Origin: Bactericera cockerelli
Lineage: Eukaryota; Arthropoda; Insecta; Hemiptera; Triozidae
Length of the DNA stretch: 64,000 nucleotides
Reading direction: 5' to 3'
NCBI GenBank assembly: GCA_024516035.1
Contig: CM044958.1
Location: forward strand, 46,759,205 to 46,823,204
Below the pieces are notes generated by a model. It was given only the letters and a program-made list of their open reading frames with translations. It had not been told where the DNA came from and did no database searches. The position numbers were made by a program, and so were the translations under genes. This document shows, piece by piece, positions 1-11,368 of this stretch (the stretch's first letter is position 1; each line of letters begins with the position of its first letter).

Positions 1-16
1 GCAGACTCGGAGGAGC

Positions 17-47
<31 letters not shown>

Positions 48-486
48 TACCTTCTCATAGAACTCGGAGAACTCCTTGGCAGACTCGGAGGAGCTAGTAA
101 TAATAATAATAATAATAATAATAATTACCTTCTCATAGAACTCGGAGAACTCCTTGGCAGACTCGGAGGAGCTAGTAATAATAATAATAATAATAATAAT
201 AATTACCTTCTCATAGAACTCGGAGAACTCCTTGGCAGACTCGGAGGAGCTAGTAATAATAATAATAATAATAATAATAATTACCTTCTCATAGAACTCG
301 GAGAACTCCTTGGCAGACTCGGAGGAGCTAGTAATAATAATAATAATAATAATAATAATTACCTTCTCATAGAACTCGGAGAACTCCTTGGCAGACTCGG
401 AGGAGCTAGTAATAATAATAATAATAATAATAATAATTACCTTCTCATAGAACTCGGAGAACTCCTTGGCAGACTCGGAGGAGCTA

Positions 487-518
<32 letters not shown>

Positions 519-574
519 TACCTTCTCATAGAACTCGGAGAACTCCTTGGCGGACTCGGAGGAGCTAGTAATAA
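1..574 (-). repeat. LETM1 exon-end minisatellite, segment A
   Basis: Seven full units and one partial unit, continuing beyond the left edge. Read on the minus strand each unit is (TTA)n, then CTAG, then 43-44 bp matching the 3' end of the LETM1 exon at 11802-11939 (it encodes SSESAKEFSEFYEK), then that exon's splice donor GTAATT, merging into the next ATT/TTA tract. Six units have an A where the parent exon has G (cagactc versus cggactc on the plus strand); the last unit keeps the parental G. Unit lengths vary with the number of TAA triplets but stay multiples of three. Confidence 0.93.
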
Positions 575-1628
575 TTGAATTGAATTGAATTGAATTGTGT
601 TTTATTGGATTCAAAACAGTTATTACAACCTATTACATTGAATCACTACAAAAGGGTCTTAAGAGTAAGAAGACAACTAGATTTTTCAAACTAAAAATTA
701 GAATAAAAATAAAAAAAATGAATTAAAAATTATATAAAAATTTACATAATTTAGACAACAGATTAACCTCTAAATTTGTAAGCTATGGCCAGTAAACAAA
801 GTTGTTTTCAAGAACAATATAAAGCTTGATAAGGATTTAGAAAATTCCATATCGGGATACTTATTACATAAGGTCATCATCCTATCCATAGGGATCAAAT
901 CTGAGGGTTGACATTTAAATATTTGAAAATGACGAGCATTTCTTCTTGGAATCTTGAAGTTCAATAAGGGTAACAAAGAGCTACAGTCAAATAGCGAGTT
1001 TGTAATTTTATATATAAACAAAATGTCTATGTACACCCTACGTATACCTAGAGAACTTAGTCTATATGTTTCCAATGCAACACTGTACGAACTAGACTGC
1101 CCTAAAGAACGATATGTTATTCTCCTAAGAAATGTCTTTTGAATTTGTTCAATTCTATTACTATTAACTGTCCCTAACCCCGCCCATACTTCAGAGCAGT
1201 ATTCCAATTTGGTACGTACCAAAGAACTAAATAGTACCATAAAAGTAAGAGAATTCTGAAAATCTTTAGAAATCCAGTATATCAGGCCCGAACTTTTCTT
1301 ACTGGCACTAAGTATTTTTTCTACATGAAAGTCAAATTTCAGTTTTGAGTCAAAGAAGACACCTAAATCTTTATGTACGTGTTTTCTGGGTATGACAGTT
1401 CCATTGACATTGTAATTATAAATAAAGGTATCTCTCTTACGAGTATATGACATAACAACGGTCTTATCTGTGTTACACTTCATACCATTATATGAGCACC
1501 ATTCCAGAATAGAATTTACATCTTCTTGTAACTGTATTGCATCCTCACAATATTGGATTGATTTACTAATTTTTAAATCGTCGGCGAATATGTCCGCACG
1601 ACTCAGTATTACTTCTGAGATGTCATTG
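575..1628 (-). mobile_element. 5'-truncated CR1-like LINE copy (RT C-terminal part)
   Basis: The minus strand encodes the palm and thumb part of a reverse transcriptase, starting just before the catalytic FADD motif (IFADDLKIS) and ending near position 770. It resembles the corresponding part of the full-length element at 6811-11368 throughout (GMKCN, FTRKR/YTRKR, KHVHKDLG, LEYCSEVWAGLG). The 3' end, at the left, carries a (CAATT)n tail at about 575-597 as seen in CR1-type elements. The 5' end is truncated at about 1628 and adjoins an AT microsatellite. The copy sits in a TAA tract of the exon-derived array, so no target-site duplication can be read. It is a dead fragment. Confidence 0.85.
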
Positions 1629-1680
1629 AAAAATATATATATAATAATATAATAATATAATAATATAATAATATAGAAAA

Positions 1681-1711
<31 letters not shown>

Positions 1712-1760
1712 TACCTTCTCATAGAACTCGGAGAACTCCTTGGCAGACTCGGAGGAGCTA

Positions 1761-1791
<31 letters not shown>
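1629..1791 (-). repeat. AT/TAA microsatellite with one LETM1 exon-end unit
   Basis: A degenerate (ATAAT)n/(TAA)n tract followed by a single exon-derived unit at about 1711-1762 and a further (TAA)n tract ending exactly where the R4-like element begins. It is the fragment of the array left between two LINE insertions. Confidence 0.85.
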
Positions 1792-1891
1792 GGTTCATAA
1801 AGCCCAACCCCACGTCCGAGCTCGTTAAGAGACACGTATGAACCGGTAACACTCTGACTTACATCAACAGAGTGGCCAACAGGGAAATGGC
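1792..1891 (+). ncRNA. candidate HDV-like self-cleaving ribozyme at R4 5' end
   Basis: The pairing pattern of an HDV-type nested double pseudoknot can be drawn. P1 is GGTTCAT (1792-1798) with ATGAACC (1838-1844). P3 is ACGT (1812-1815) with ACGT (1834-1837), directly next to P1. P1.1 is CC (1816-1817) with GG (1845-1846). P4 is CACTCTG (1850-1856) with CAGAGTG (1868-1874). The following GCCAAC could supply the catalytic C. P2 is least certain: GCC/CCC (1802-1811) could pair with GGG/GGC at 1882-1891, or CCCAAC with GTTGGG near 1920. Cleavage before G1792 would fall exactly at the target/element junction, as shown for R2 ribozymes. The fold is by eye. Confidence 0.6.
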
Positions 1892-1923
1892 AAACCCCGA
1901 CATGTGTTAGCAGCTCATGTTGG

Positions 1924-4900
1924 GTGGTTTTTATTGCTCCTATGGAATATAGAGAAAGCCGAGGCGGTAGGGTAGTGCGGACTGCTCCCTCTCGGAGCCG
2001 TCGTGATGTTCAGTCTGGCGAGAGTAATCGTAGAGTGGGTGGCACTCTATCTCGCGAAGGTACCACAACCCAGGAACAAGACTCTCTCACACAATCACCG
2101 AGTAGAGCACAGCAAACGAGCTCATCACAACCACAAGCTCGACCGACTCAAAGTGTTTTGGACTCGCAGAGTGCAACCACCAAAGCCGGATTGCCAAGAC
2201 AACGCATGCAATGGACTGAACAGTTGAATACTGACTTGATGCGTTGCTACTACAAAGTTACACATGGAGACTCAATTAGAGTCGGTATTAGACCTCTTCT
2301 GCATGCAGCATTTATTGAAATTCATCCAGAACTAAGTCACCTGACTCAACAAAGACTAGTAGATCAAAAGAGAGTCATTATTAACAACAAAAGACTACCA
2401 CCCGAATTATTAGAACAAATTAAGCAACAATTTACCAATGAGACAGAAAATAACCAAATGCCTAATGAAACAAGTAATATACAAGTAAATATATCTGCAG
2501 AACTGACTGATAGTGAGAGGAACGAGACCCAACCTCATCCCAGTGAAGAAAACCAGTTTCAAGAAGAAGATAATGAAAATGAGTTAAGAGACCAATTAAG
2601 AAATGCATTCATACAAGCAATAACCGAATTTGAAGGCACAGATCCAATTTGTAGACCCCCCATCCCGAAACAGAAATCATCGAAAAACCTAGCAATCTAC
2701 TCCAGTGAAATTAATAAACATATAATAAGACCTCATTTAGAAGAACACTCGGACCTAGAGAGTATACACACCGCCGTATATGCAGGGGCAGTAGCAGTGA
2801 TTAGGGCTCTAGGAGATACTTTACAGAGAAATCAAAAGAGAAGTGCACCCAGGAAACAGCCATGGGAAAGAAGACTTGAAAACAAAATAACAGAAATCAG
2901 GAAAGACTTGGGAAGACTGAACGCACATAAAAGAGGTCAAAACAGTAAGAAAATAAAAAAGCATGTATCAGATATTATGAGACAGTGGAAGAAACATACT
3001 AACAGAGACCCAGATAATGAAGAATTAGAAGAAGTTATGGATACTATTAAACAAAAGCTAAGCCTCTATGCTAACCGGCTCCGGAGATACAAGGAAGCTG
3101 ACGCCCGGCGCAAAGACAACTGGACATTTCAAAATAACCAGAAATCATTCTATAGAAAGCTAAGAGAAGAGAATAATGAAGTAACTGAAACACCAAGTAA
3201 AAATGAAATAAAGAACTTCTGGGAATCAATATGGTCTGTAGAAGAACAACATAATGAAAATGCGTCATGGATAGCTAGAGAATCTGAAGCAACAGAGAAT
3301 ATAACACCTATGGAACCTCTCAAAGTCTATGTTGAAGACGTCCAAGAAGTAATTCAGAAAACAATGAACTGGAAGGCTGCCGGAAACGATGGAATACAGA
3401 ATTTTTGGTACAAAAGATTTACAAGTTCCCATGTATATTTAGCAGAAGCATTTAACAAGCTAATTCAGAACCCATCCAGCACTCCATCGTTTATGACCCA
3501 AGGTATAACCTACTTACTTCCCAAAGATGGTGACACGCGCAACCCTGCTAAGTATAGACCCATAACTTGCCTCCCTACCATTTACAAAATACTGTCAGCA
3601 TGCATATCTGAAAAACTGTATAAACATTGCGAGGTCAATAATATCATTGCATCAGAACAAAAAGGATGTACCAAGAAAGCTCAAGGATGCAAAGAGCAAT
3701 TAATCATTGACGCAGTAGTAGTTGAGCAGGCAATAGATAAGAAAAGACCTCTACATACAGCCTATATTGACTACCAAAAGGCCTACGACTCTACCCCACA
3801 TTCATGGCTAATTAAAGTTTTACAACTATACAAAGTAGAACCACACACCCATAAAACTACTTAAACACCTAATGTCAACATGGCGAACTGTGTTGAAACT
3901 AACATCGCAAGACCCCAATACAAGAACAACAGCACACGAAAGAAATCACACAGCAAGAAACACCCGAGAAATAGTGACTGAGCCCATTAATATTAGAAGA
4001 GGCATATTTCAAGGAGATAGTCTGAGCCCGCTGTGGTTCTGCTTGGCACTCAATCCGCTATCAACAATACTTAATGATAATGAATATGGATTTTCCATTA
4101 GACACGAAAGAACAACACAGGTCAGAATTTCGCATCTGCTCTATGTAGATGATATCAAGTTATATGCTGGTACAGAAGAACATCTAGGAGCCCTATTGAA
4201 ACAAGTTGAGATATTCACAAACGATATAAAAATGAGATTTGGGGTAGATAAGTGCAGAACCCAAGTAGTTGCTAAAGGCAAACATAAGGCCAATGGATTT
4301 ACTCTAAGTGACAATGAAATCATTCGAGGCATGGAAGAAAATGAATGCTATAAATATCTAGGAGTAATGCAATCAAACCGGACTGACCATAAACTCATAA
4401 AGAATAACACAATATCTAAATACTGTGGTCGCCTGAACAGCTTGTTAAAAACAAAAGTAAGCGCTAAGAATCTAGTGTCGAGTATAAACACCTATGCCAT
4501 GCCCGTATTGAGTTACGCCTTTGGAATCATAAAATGGTCCAAAACCGACCTAGAAAGCATTGAAAGAAAAACAAGAACCATATTAACCAAACATAGAGCA
4601 CATCATCCAAAAGCAGCACTAGAAAGAATCATAATACCTCGAGATAGGGGAGGAAAAGGACTGATAAGCATAGAATACCTTCATAACAAGATCACATACA
4701 ACCTGCGGCAGTATTTCCTCTCAAAAGCAGATGTCACCGCTCTCTATCAAGCCATCATTGCAGTTGATAAAAATTACACCCCTTTGAACCTCCAACAAAC
4801 CGAATTAACTGAAAGAATTACCAGAACAACATTCGTGGAAGCAAAAATAAATACCTGGAAACAGAAGATTTTGCATGGTAGACATCCCCATGATTTAGAA

Positions 4901-5636
4901 TCAGCTCATGTAGACAAGACCGCTTCCAACTACTGGTTAATGTATGGCAATTTGTTCCCTGAAACAGAAGGCTTCATGATGGCAATCCAAGATCAAGTTA
5001 TAGCGACGAAAAACTATGCTAAATACATCATGAAGGACCCTGAAGTAACCAATGATAGATGCCGAAAGTGTCAAAATGCCCCAGAAAACAATACAACATA
5101 TTACGGCAGGATGCGGAGTATTAGCACCAACCAAATATATGGAAAGACACAACAATGTTGCTAAGTGCATACATCAAAATCTTGCTCACCAACTCAAGCT
5201 AAGCACAGACAAAGCCCCTTACTACAAATATAAACCTCATAATGTACTAGAAGATGAAAACCACACTCTCTACTGGGATAGATCCATTCTGACAGACAGA
5301 ACAAACCGAAACAACCGCCCAGACATAACTTGGATTGACAAAAGAAAGAAAAAGACATACCTAATAGATGTCACAATTCCTAACACAAATAATCTAGAAA
5401 TAAAACACCAAGAAAAGATTAATAAATATGTAGATTTGGCAATTGAAATCAAACAAAAGTGGCATCAAGAAAGAGTGACAATAGTCCCCATAGTAATATC
5501 CAGCACTGGAGTTGTTCCAAAAAATCTGAAGACCAGCCTTAACATCTTGAACTTGGAACCAAACATTATTAAAAACATTCAGAAGTCCACCATTCTTGAT
5601 ACATGCAGCATTGTAAGAAGATTCCTCAACGAATAA
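1924..5636 (+). pseudogene. R4-like retrotransposon polyprotein (RT + restriction-like endonuclease), two frameshifts
   Basis: Three overlapping reading frames (1924-3864, 3872-5164, 5052-5636) make up one protein of about 1,230 residues. The first holds a basic, Gln-rich N-terminal region, a helical middle and the RT fingers with motif A (YIDYQKAYDS). The second holds GIFQGDSLSP and the catalytic YVDD. The third holds RPDITW and YLIDV, which fit the PD-(D/E)XK nuclease of R2/R4-type elements. A Cys-rich zinc knuckle (CRKC, then HITAGC) is split by the second frame change near 5080-5095; the first is near 3840-3870. The product would nick the TAA target and prime reverse transcription there. 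The copy is probably inactive unless the shifts are assembly errors. The start is the first ATG after the structured 5' UTR. Confidence 0.85.
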
Positions 5637-5728
5637 ACAGAATAGTGTAACAACTTAAAATTACCTTGTCTACAAGACCGGTAATTTTAAGATAAATAAC
5701 CACAGACATTGTGAGATATTCCGGAAAT

Positions 5729-6176
5729 AATAATAATAATAATAACTACCTTCTCATAGAACTCGGAGAACTCCTTGGCAGACTCGGAGGAGCTAGTAAT
5801 AATAATAATAATAATAATAACTACCTTCTCATAGAACTCGGAGAACTCCTTGGCGGACTCGGAGGAGCTAGTAATAATAATAATAATAATAATAATTACC
5901 TTCTCATAGAACTCGGAGAACTCCTTGGCAGACTCGGAGGAGCTAGTAATAATAATAATAATAATAATAATAATTACCTTCTCATAGAACTCGGAGAACT
6001 CCTTGGCGGACTCGGAGGAGCTAGTAATAATAATAATAATAATAATAATTACCTTCTCATAGAACTCGGAGAACTCCTTGGCGGACTCGGAGGAGCTAGT
6101 AATAATAATAATAATAATAATAATAATTACCTTCTCATAGAACTCGGAGAACTCCTTGGCGGACTCGGAGGAGCTA

Positions 6177-6208
<32 letters not shown>

Positions 6209-6329
6209 TACCTTCTCATAGAACTCGGAGAACTCCTTGGCAGACTCGGAGGAGCTAGTAATAATAATAATAATAATAACTACCTTCTCATAGAACTCGG
6301 AGAACTCCTTGGCGGACTCGGAGGAGCTA

Positions 6330-6364
<35 letters not shown>

Positions 6365-6411
6365 TACCTTCTCATAGAACTCGGAGAACTCCTTGGCAGA
6401 CTCGGAGGAGC

Positions 6412-6442
<31 letters not shown>

Positions 6443-6489
6443 TACCTTCTCATAGAACTCGGAGAACTCCTTGGCGGACTCGGAGGAGC

Positions 6490-6520
<31 letters not shown>

Positions 6521-6567
6521 TACCTTCTCATAGAACTCGGAGAACTCCTTGGCAGACTCGGAGGAGC

Positions 6568-6598
<31 letters not shown>

Positions 6599-6645
6599 TA
6601 CCTTCTCATAGAACTCGGAGAACTCCTTGGCAGACTCGGAGGAGC

Positions 6646-6676
<31 letters not shown>

Positions 6677-6723
6677 TACCTTCTCATAGAACTCGGAGAA
6701 CTCCTTGGCAGACTCGGAGGAGC

Positions 6724-6754
<31 letters not shown>

Positions 6755-6810
6755 TACCTTCTCATAGAACTCGGAGAACTCCTTGGCAGACTCGGAGGAG
6801 CTAGTAATAA
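5729..6810 (-). repeat. LETM1 exon-end minisatellite, segment B (14 units)
   Basis: Fourteen units of the same exon-fragment-plus-donor repeat, separated by (TAA)n of variable length. The A and G variants of cRgactc are interspersed; seven of the first ten spacer-to-unit junctions differ from those of segment A in triplet number. Continuous open frames exist on both strands because every unit is a multiple of three, and they should not be read as genes. Confidence 0.93.
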
Positions 6811-7043
6811 TTTTTCAATTTTCAATTTCAATTTTATTTTATTATAGTGAATAAACAAAACAGTCAAAGCCGTTACAAGTATCGACTTTAACCAATTACA
6901 TTGGTACTCACTTAAAGCTAATACAGAATTCAAGAAATGGAACTAATATTTAGAAATTAACATAAAAAATATGAGGAATAAATTTGATGCAGTGAACTTC
7001 TACAATCAACATACTACATAAGTTTTAGCAAAATTAGAAACTC

Positions 7044-9857
7044 TCAGGTGAAAAGAATATTTTTAACCAGTGAGATAAATGGAAAGAATCCTGAAGAAAA
7101 GTCTAGTTCAGGGTGTTTGTTACATATGGACATGATCCTATTTATAGGTACTAATTTCGATATTTCTGAAGGAGAAATTCTGAATTGTTGATGGTGACGA
7201 GCATTCAATCTAGGGATATTGAAATTTATGATGTTCAGTAAGTGTGGACAACATATTGAGCCATTTAAGAGTTTGTAAATAAATAGAATATCTTTATATG
7301 TCCTGCGATGATCAAGCTTTTGTAATTTATAGAAAGACAGGGATGCATGGTAGGTTAGGGAACGTCCCCGGGAGCGGAAAGTAATTCTCCTCAAGAAGTT
7401 TTTCTGTACTTGTTCAATAGTGCCGGAACTAGTGGTACCTAATCCCCCCCATACCTCAGAGCCATATTCCAGTCTTGAACGTACAAGAGCGTTGTAGAGA
7501 ACTGAATATGTAGTTGGACTTTTAAAATCTTTAGTTACCCAGTAAACTAGTCCAGAGTTTCTTCTAGCAGTTGCTAATATTTTTTGAACATGGCAGTCAA
7601 AATAAAGTTTGCTGTCCATATAAATGCCCAGATCTCTGTGCACATGTTTCCTACAGATAATACTACCATTTATTTCATAATTGTGTAAGTAAGTAGTCCG
7701 TTTTCTGGTAAATGAAATGGTTGCAGTTTTTGATGGATTACACATCATACCATTGTCAGAACACCAACGAATAACAGAGTCAATATCTTTTTGTAAAATT
7801 AAAGCATCATTAGGCTCGTAGATAATACGACTAATTTTGAGGTCATCAGCAAAGATTTCAAAGTGGCTGGTGATAACGTTTTTAATGTCATCAATGAATA
7901 TATTAAACAGGACAGGTCCCAGATTTGAACCTTGAATTACTGAAGAGGGTATACTGTGTCCCTCTGATAGAAAGTTACCATTTTTTACCTTAAATGTTCG
8001 ACCCTTCAAGTAACTTTTAAAGAAAATGCGGTATGCAGGTGTGAGTCCGAAATAACTTAGTTTTCTTAACAGAAGGCTATGATTTACGAGGTCGAACGCC
8101 CGGCTCAAGTCAAAATAGACTGTGTCCACTTGCAAGTGGTTAAGGACAGGTGGGGACGAAAACTGTAAAAAAGAAACCAAGTTTGTGACAGTTGATCGAC
8201 CACTCAAAAATCCATGCTGATGCGGACTCAATATATTTTTTATATGATAACTCAGATGATTCACAATTATTTTCTCAAATATTTTTGAAAAGTTAGTCAA
8301 TAAGGCCACAGGCCTGTAATTTTTGACATCGTTAACATCGCTGTTCTTAGGTACGGGGACAACAATAGATGTTTTCCAAGATTTTGGAAAACTCCCAGAT
8401 TTTAAAGAAAAATTAAAGATTTTGCAAAGTATGGGGGCGATTATAAAAATACAACCTTTAACAATAAAAGACGGTATACCATCAGAGCCTGAAACACAGG
8501 AAGATTTTAAAGACTTTGCAGCCTTGACAACATCCCCGACTGTGATACCGGGTGGCACAAGCAGCGGGACATGGTCAGAGCCGCGCTCCTCTCGCTGCTG
8601 CGGATCCACTGCTAAGCCATTGTAGGTGGAACTAAAGTGGTCTGCGAAAACCTTAGGTACTTGATTTTCTAGTAAGACACGACCATTTTGTACGATACTG
8701 ATCTGATGGGCATTTTTATATTGAGTTTTCAGATATTGCCAGAAAAACTTTGGGTTGTTATAAAGGTCAGTTTCAATTTTACATTTAAATCTACGTTCAT
8801 CAGATACCAGAGTTTTTTTGCAAAGTTTCCTGAATTTTTTAAAAGAGTCCCGAAAGTGATTACTATGGGGATTTTTTTTCCATTTTCTGTGAAATTTTTC
8901 TTTACTTCGCAACTGACAAATGAGAAGTTTCGAAAACCAGTGAGGGTATTTCGAAGCGCGCACGATTTTATCAGGTACAAAATTTTCTATGGCCCGCGTG
9001 AAGGCATTTGTGAGATCATCAACCAGGACATCCGAGGAGGAAGAATCTGAGAATTCATAATCAGACAAGAAATTGTACAAACCGACAAAATCCCCCCTGG
9101 TAAAGTTTTTTTTTTACTATAGGTACAAATGAATTATTATTAAAGACAGGTATTGATAAAGAGATGAGGAGACTAGGGTGCTGGGCATCAATGCTAACCA
9201 GTTCTTCTTCAAAGTCTATATTAACTTCACTGGAAAAATTAGAACACACCAAGTCCAGTAAGTTATCATAAGGATTAATCTTAAGGAAGTTCTGTTGAAC
9301 AATATTTAAATTACAAAATAATTCATAAATAATTTCAGATTTCCTTCTTATGTGTGAGTTGCTATTAGCACTAATACCGGTATCCCAGTTAAAATTGGGA
9401 ATATTAAAATCCCCCAGACATAATATCTTATACAGAGATAAATCAATATTTTCAAGTAAAAATGTGCTGTATTTTTCCAAAATATCAGTCCGATTTGAGG
9501 GGGAAGGTAATGGTTACCTATAAGAAGAGTGCAATCTGAATTGAGTTTCACTTCGATCCAAACACTCTCTATCCCATTAAAATCCAAGTCAAATCTACGA
9601 TGTACATTGTACTTTTTATCTATGGAAATAAGACACCCCCCTCCCCTTATGTCTGCATCAGAGTTAGGTGCTAGCCTATCTTTCCGGAAAACAAAGTAAT
9701 TATTAGGAAAATAACAATAACTATTATACCTATCATTAAGCCAAGTCTCGCTAAGTATTACTATGTCATAATTGCAACCAATAATATTTGCATAAAATTC
9801 AGACATTTTGGTCCTTAGACCTCTACAATTCTGATAGTAGATTTTCAAGTTATTCAT
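7044..9857 (-). pseudogene. CR1-like ORF2: APE endonuclease + reverse transcriptase, frameshifted
   Basis: Read from 9857 downwards. The N-terminus (YYQNCRGLRTK, SETWLN) is an apurinic-type endonuclease. After a frame change near 9470-9490 the endonuclease continues (LGDFNIPNFNWD). A second change, at a T10 run near 9106-9115, leads into the RT (from about 9080), with YRPVALLTNFSKIFEK, motif A FDLSRAFD, SVIQGSNLGP and catalytic FADD. It nicks target DNA and copies the element RNA. The ORF1 stop and ORF2 start overlap as TAATG, the arrangement shown to allow stop-restart translation in the SART1 retrotransposon. One break falls in a homopolymer and could be a sequencing error. Confidence 0.85.
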
Positions 9858-11047
9858 TATTTATCAGTAGTGGGCGTTTCTTCAGATAAGACAATAGTGG
9901 GTCTGAGGAACCCATGGTAAGGTTTAATGAGACATCCATCAGGCCAGATACTCACATCATCAATTTTGGCGAAGTCAGTCGACAAAACTTCAACGTGAAA
10001 AGATGAGTAGGATTCTTGATACCTGGTTTTAATCTTTGAAATCTTCAGGTGAGAGAGGTTAAGTTCAGAACTTGTGACAATATCCTTGATATTTTGAATA
10101 GTTACCTCCGGCAGGAACCGACTCACGAAGAGCGCAGAAGTCTTGGGCGGGTTGGGTCTCACCATGGGGGTAGAGGACGCCTCGAGTACAGGTTGAGGTT
10201 TGGTTCCTATCTTGGGTTCCACTCGATTGCGGCCGCGCTGCCTGTTGGAGACTACTTGCTTCCATTCAGAATCATGTGCAGAAGAAGAAGATGATTGATC
10301 AGCGTGTCCCGGGGGAACAGTGATGCTAGGAGGAGGACCCCTTGCACCCGCCGCCCCTGATGCAGCCAAGCGTGGAGAAGATCGAACCCCCGGACTTGGA
10401 CCTCGAGCCCGAGTCTCAGCACCAGCAGCAGAGAGCATGACATGTTGCTTGGTATGATTACCTGTGTGCTTGGGATTCTCATTAGATTGACGTGACACTG
10501 ACTCTAGGGTCTTGGCATAAGTAAGAGGAGCTGATTGCATGCTATTCTGCATCTTCAGTTCAAGTGTACCAATTTTTTCATGTGCCAAACTCAACTCTGC
10601 CTTGAGCTGAGCATTTTCGTCAGAGAGCTGCTTCTGGGAAGCATGAACAGATTTTAGCGTGTGAAAGACTTCATCAATTTTGCTAATAAGTGCGTGAACC
10701 AGTTTGTCTGTGTTGTTATGCACAGTGCTCACATGACCCTTCAGATTGGATTCAAGAGTGACCAAAGCAGTAGAATTGGTCTTCACATATTGTTGAAAGA
10801 GAGGTTTCAGAATATTTTCCAACTCTTCAGATGACTCACCAGGAGGATCTTCAGCTTCAGCCTGCAGAGATGGGTCAGATTTCCTGCAATTCTCGCATCT
10901 CCACTCCTCTTTCAGTTTCTGACTTTTTGCTTTCCAAGTAGACAGCTTCAGGGAACATTGGAAATGGTAGCGAGTCTGACAGCCGTAGCACTTGGTGTAG
11001 CCTGCCTCCTGGGTGACTGGCACCGAACATTTACCACAGTTGGACAT
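9857..11047 (-). CDS. CR1-like ORF1 protein with PHD-type zinc finger
   Basis: 396 residues. The N-terminus has a C4HC3-like pattern (C4, C7, C20, C23, H28, C31 and the later CENC pair) typical of PHD fingers in ORF1 of CR1-related elements. Residues about 105-165 look like a coiled coil. A low-complexity Ser/Gly/Pro/Arg linker follows, and the C-terminal 80 residues could be an RNA-binding fold. By analogy it is the nucleic-acid chaperone that packages the element RNA. The frame is intact, unlike that of ORF2. The start ATG at 11047 gives the PHD finger directly. Confidence 0.8.
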   Translation of the reverse strand: MSNCGKCSVPVTQEAGYTKCYGCQTRYHFQCSLKLSTWKAKSQKLKEEWRCENCRKSDPSLQAEAEDPPGESSEELENILKPLFQQYVKTNSTALVTLESNLKGHVSTVHNNTDKLVHALISKIDEVFHTLKSVHASQKQLSDENAQLKAELSLAHEKIGTLELKMQNSMQSAPLTYAKTLESVSRQSNENPKHTGNHTKQHVMLSAAGAETRARGPSPGVRSSPRLAASGAAGARGPPPSITVPPGHADQSSSSSAHDSEWKQVVSNRQRGRNRVEPKIGTKPQPVLEASSTPMVRPNPPKTSALFVSRFLPEVTIQNIKDIVTSSELNLSHLKISKIKTRYQESYSSFHVEVLSTDFAKIDDVSIWPDGCLIKPYHGFLRPTIVLSEETPTTDK

Positions 11048-11368
11048 AATACGTGTTCACTCAACACATGTTATAAAATAGATTTGAGTGATGAAATTTA
11101 CCACTGGGACCTAAGAGGTCAATGTATCACTCGTATCAAATTCAGATATCTGATAAGAAATGAAACTTTAGCGTAAAAGATATTTATATAAACAATGAAA
11201 ACCTTTTTAATCTATGGTTTTATCAGAAACTGATTACACCATTATAAAGAAAAAAATTAACTGTACATATTTATCTTTTTCAAATTCAAAATACATGAAA
11301 AACACCATTATTAATTAAAAATGAATGGGAGCGAAAAACAATCGACTGATCAGTTCGAGAGATCGGTT

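Larger units (their letters stand above)
1792..5728 (+). mobile_element. R4/Dong-type non-LTR retrotransposon inserted in (TAA)n
   Basis: The element starts with GGTTCATA directly after (TAA)n at 1791 and ends directly before (TAA)n at about 5728, after a 3' UTR without a poly-A tail. It encodes one long protein with a reverse transcriptase and a C-terminal restriction-like endonuclease, and has a structured 5' UTR. Dong of Bombyx mori, in the R4 clade, is known to insert into TAA repeats, so both position and domain order fit. The copy looks full length but has two frameshifts in its ORF. A neighbouring clade such as NeSL cannot be excluded without a tree. Confidence 0.8.
6811..11368 (-). 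mobile_element. Full-length CR1-like LINE
   Basis: A two-ORF non-LTR retrotransposon on the minus strand: ORF1 with a PHD-like finger, ORF2 with an APE-type endonuclease and RT. The 3' end, at the left, carries short TTTTCAATTTTCAATTTCAA repeats (a microsatellite tail rather than poly-A), and the 5' end lies close to 11368. Both ends abut TAA tracts of the exon-derived array, so the element landed inside it. The sister fragment at 575-1628 comes from a related element. Confidence 0.85.

Noticed and set aside
5711..6847. A 378-codon plus-strand frame of Asn runs and YLLIELGELLG repeats
   Set aside because: It is the antisense of the LETM1 exon-end array; it is open only because the unit length is a multiple of three.
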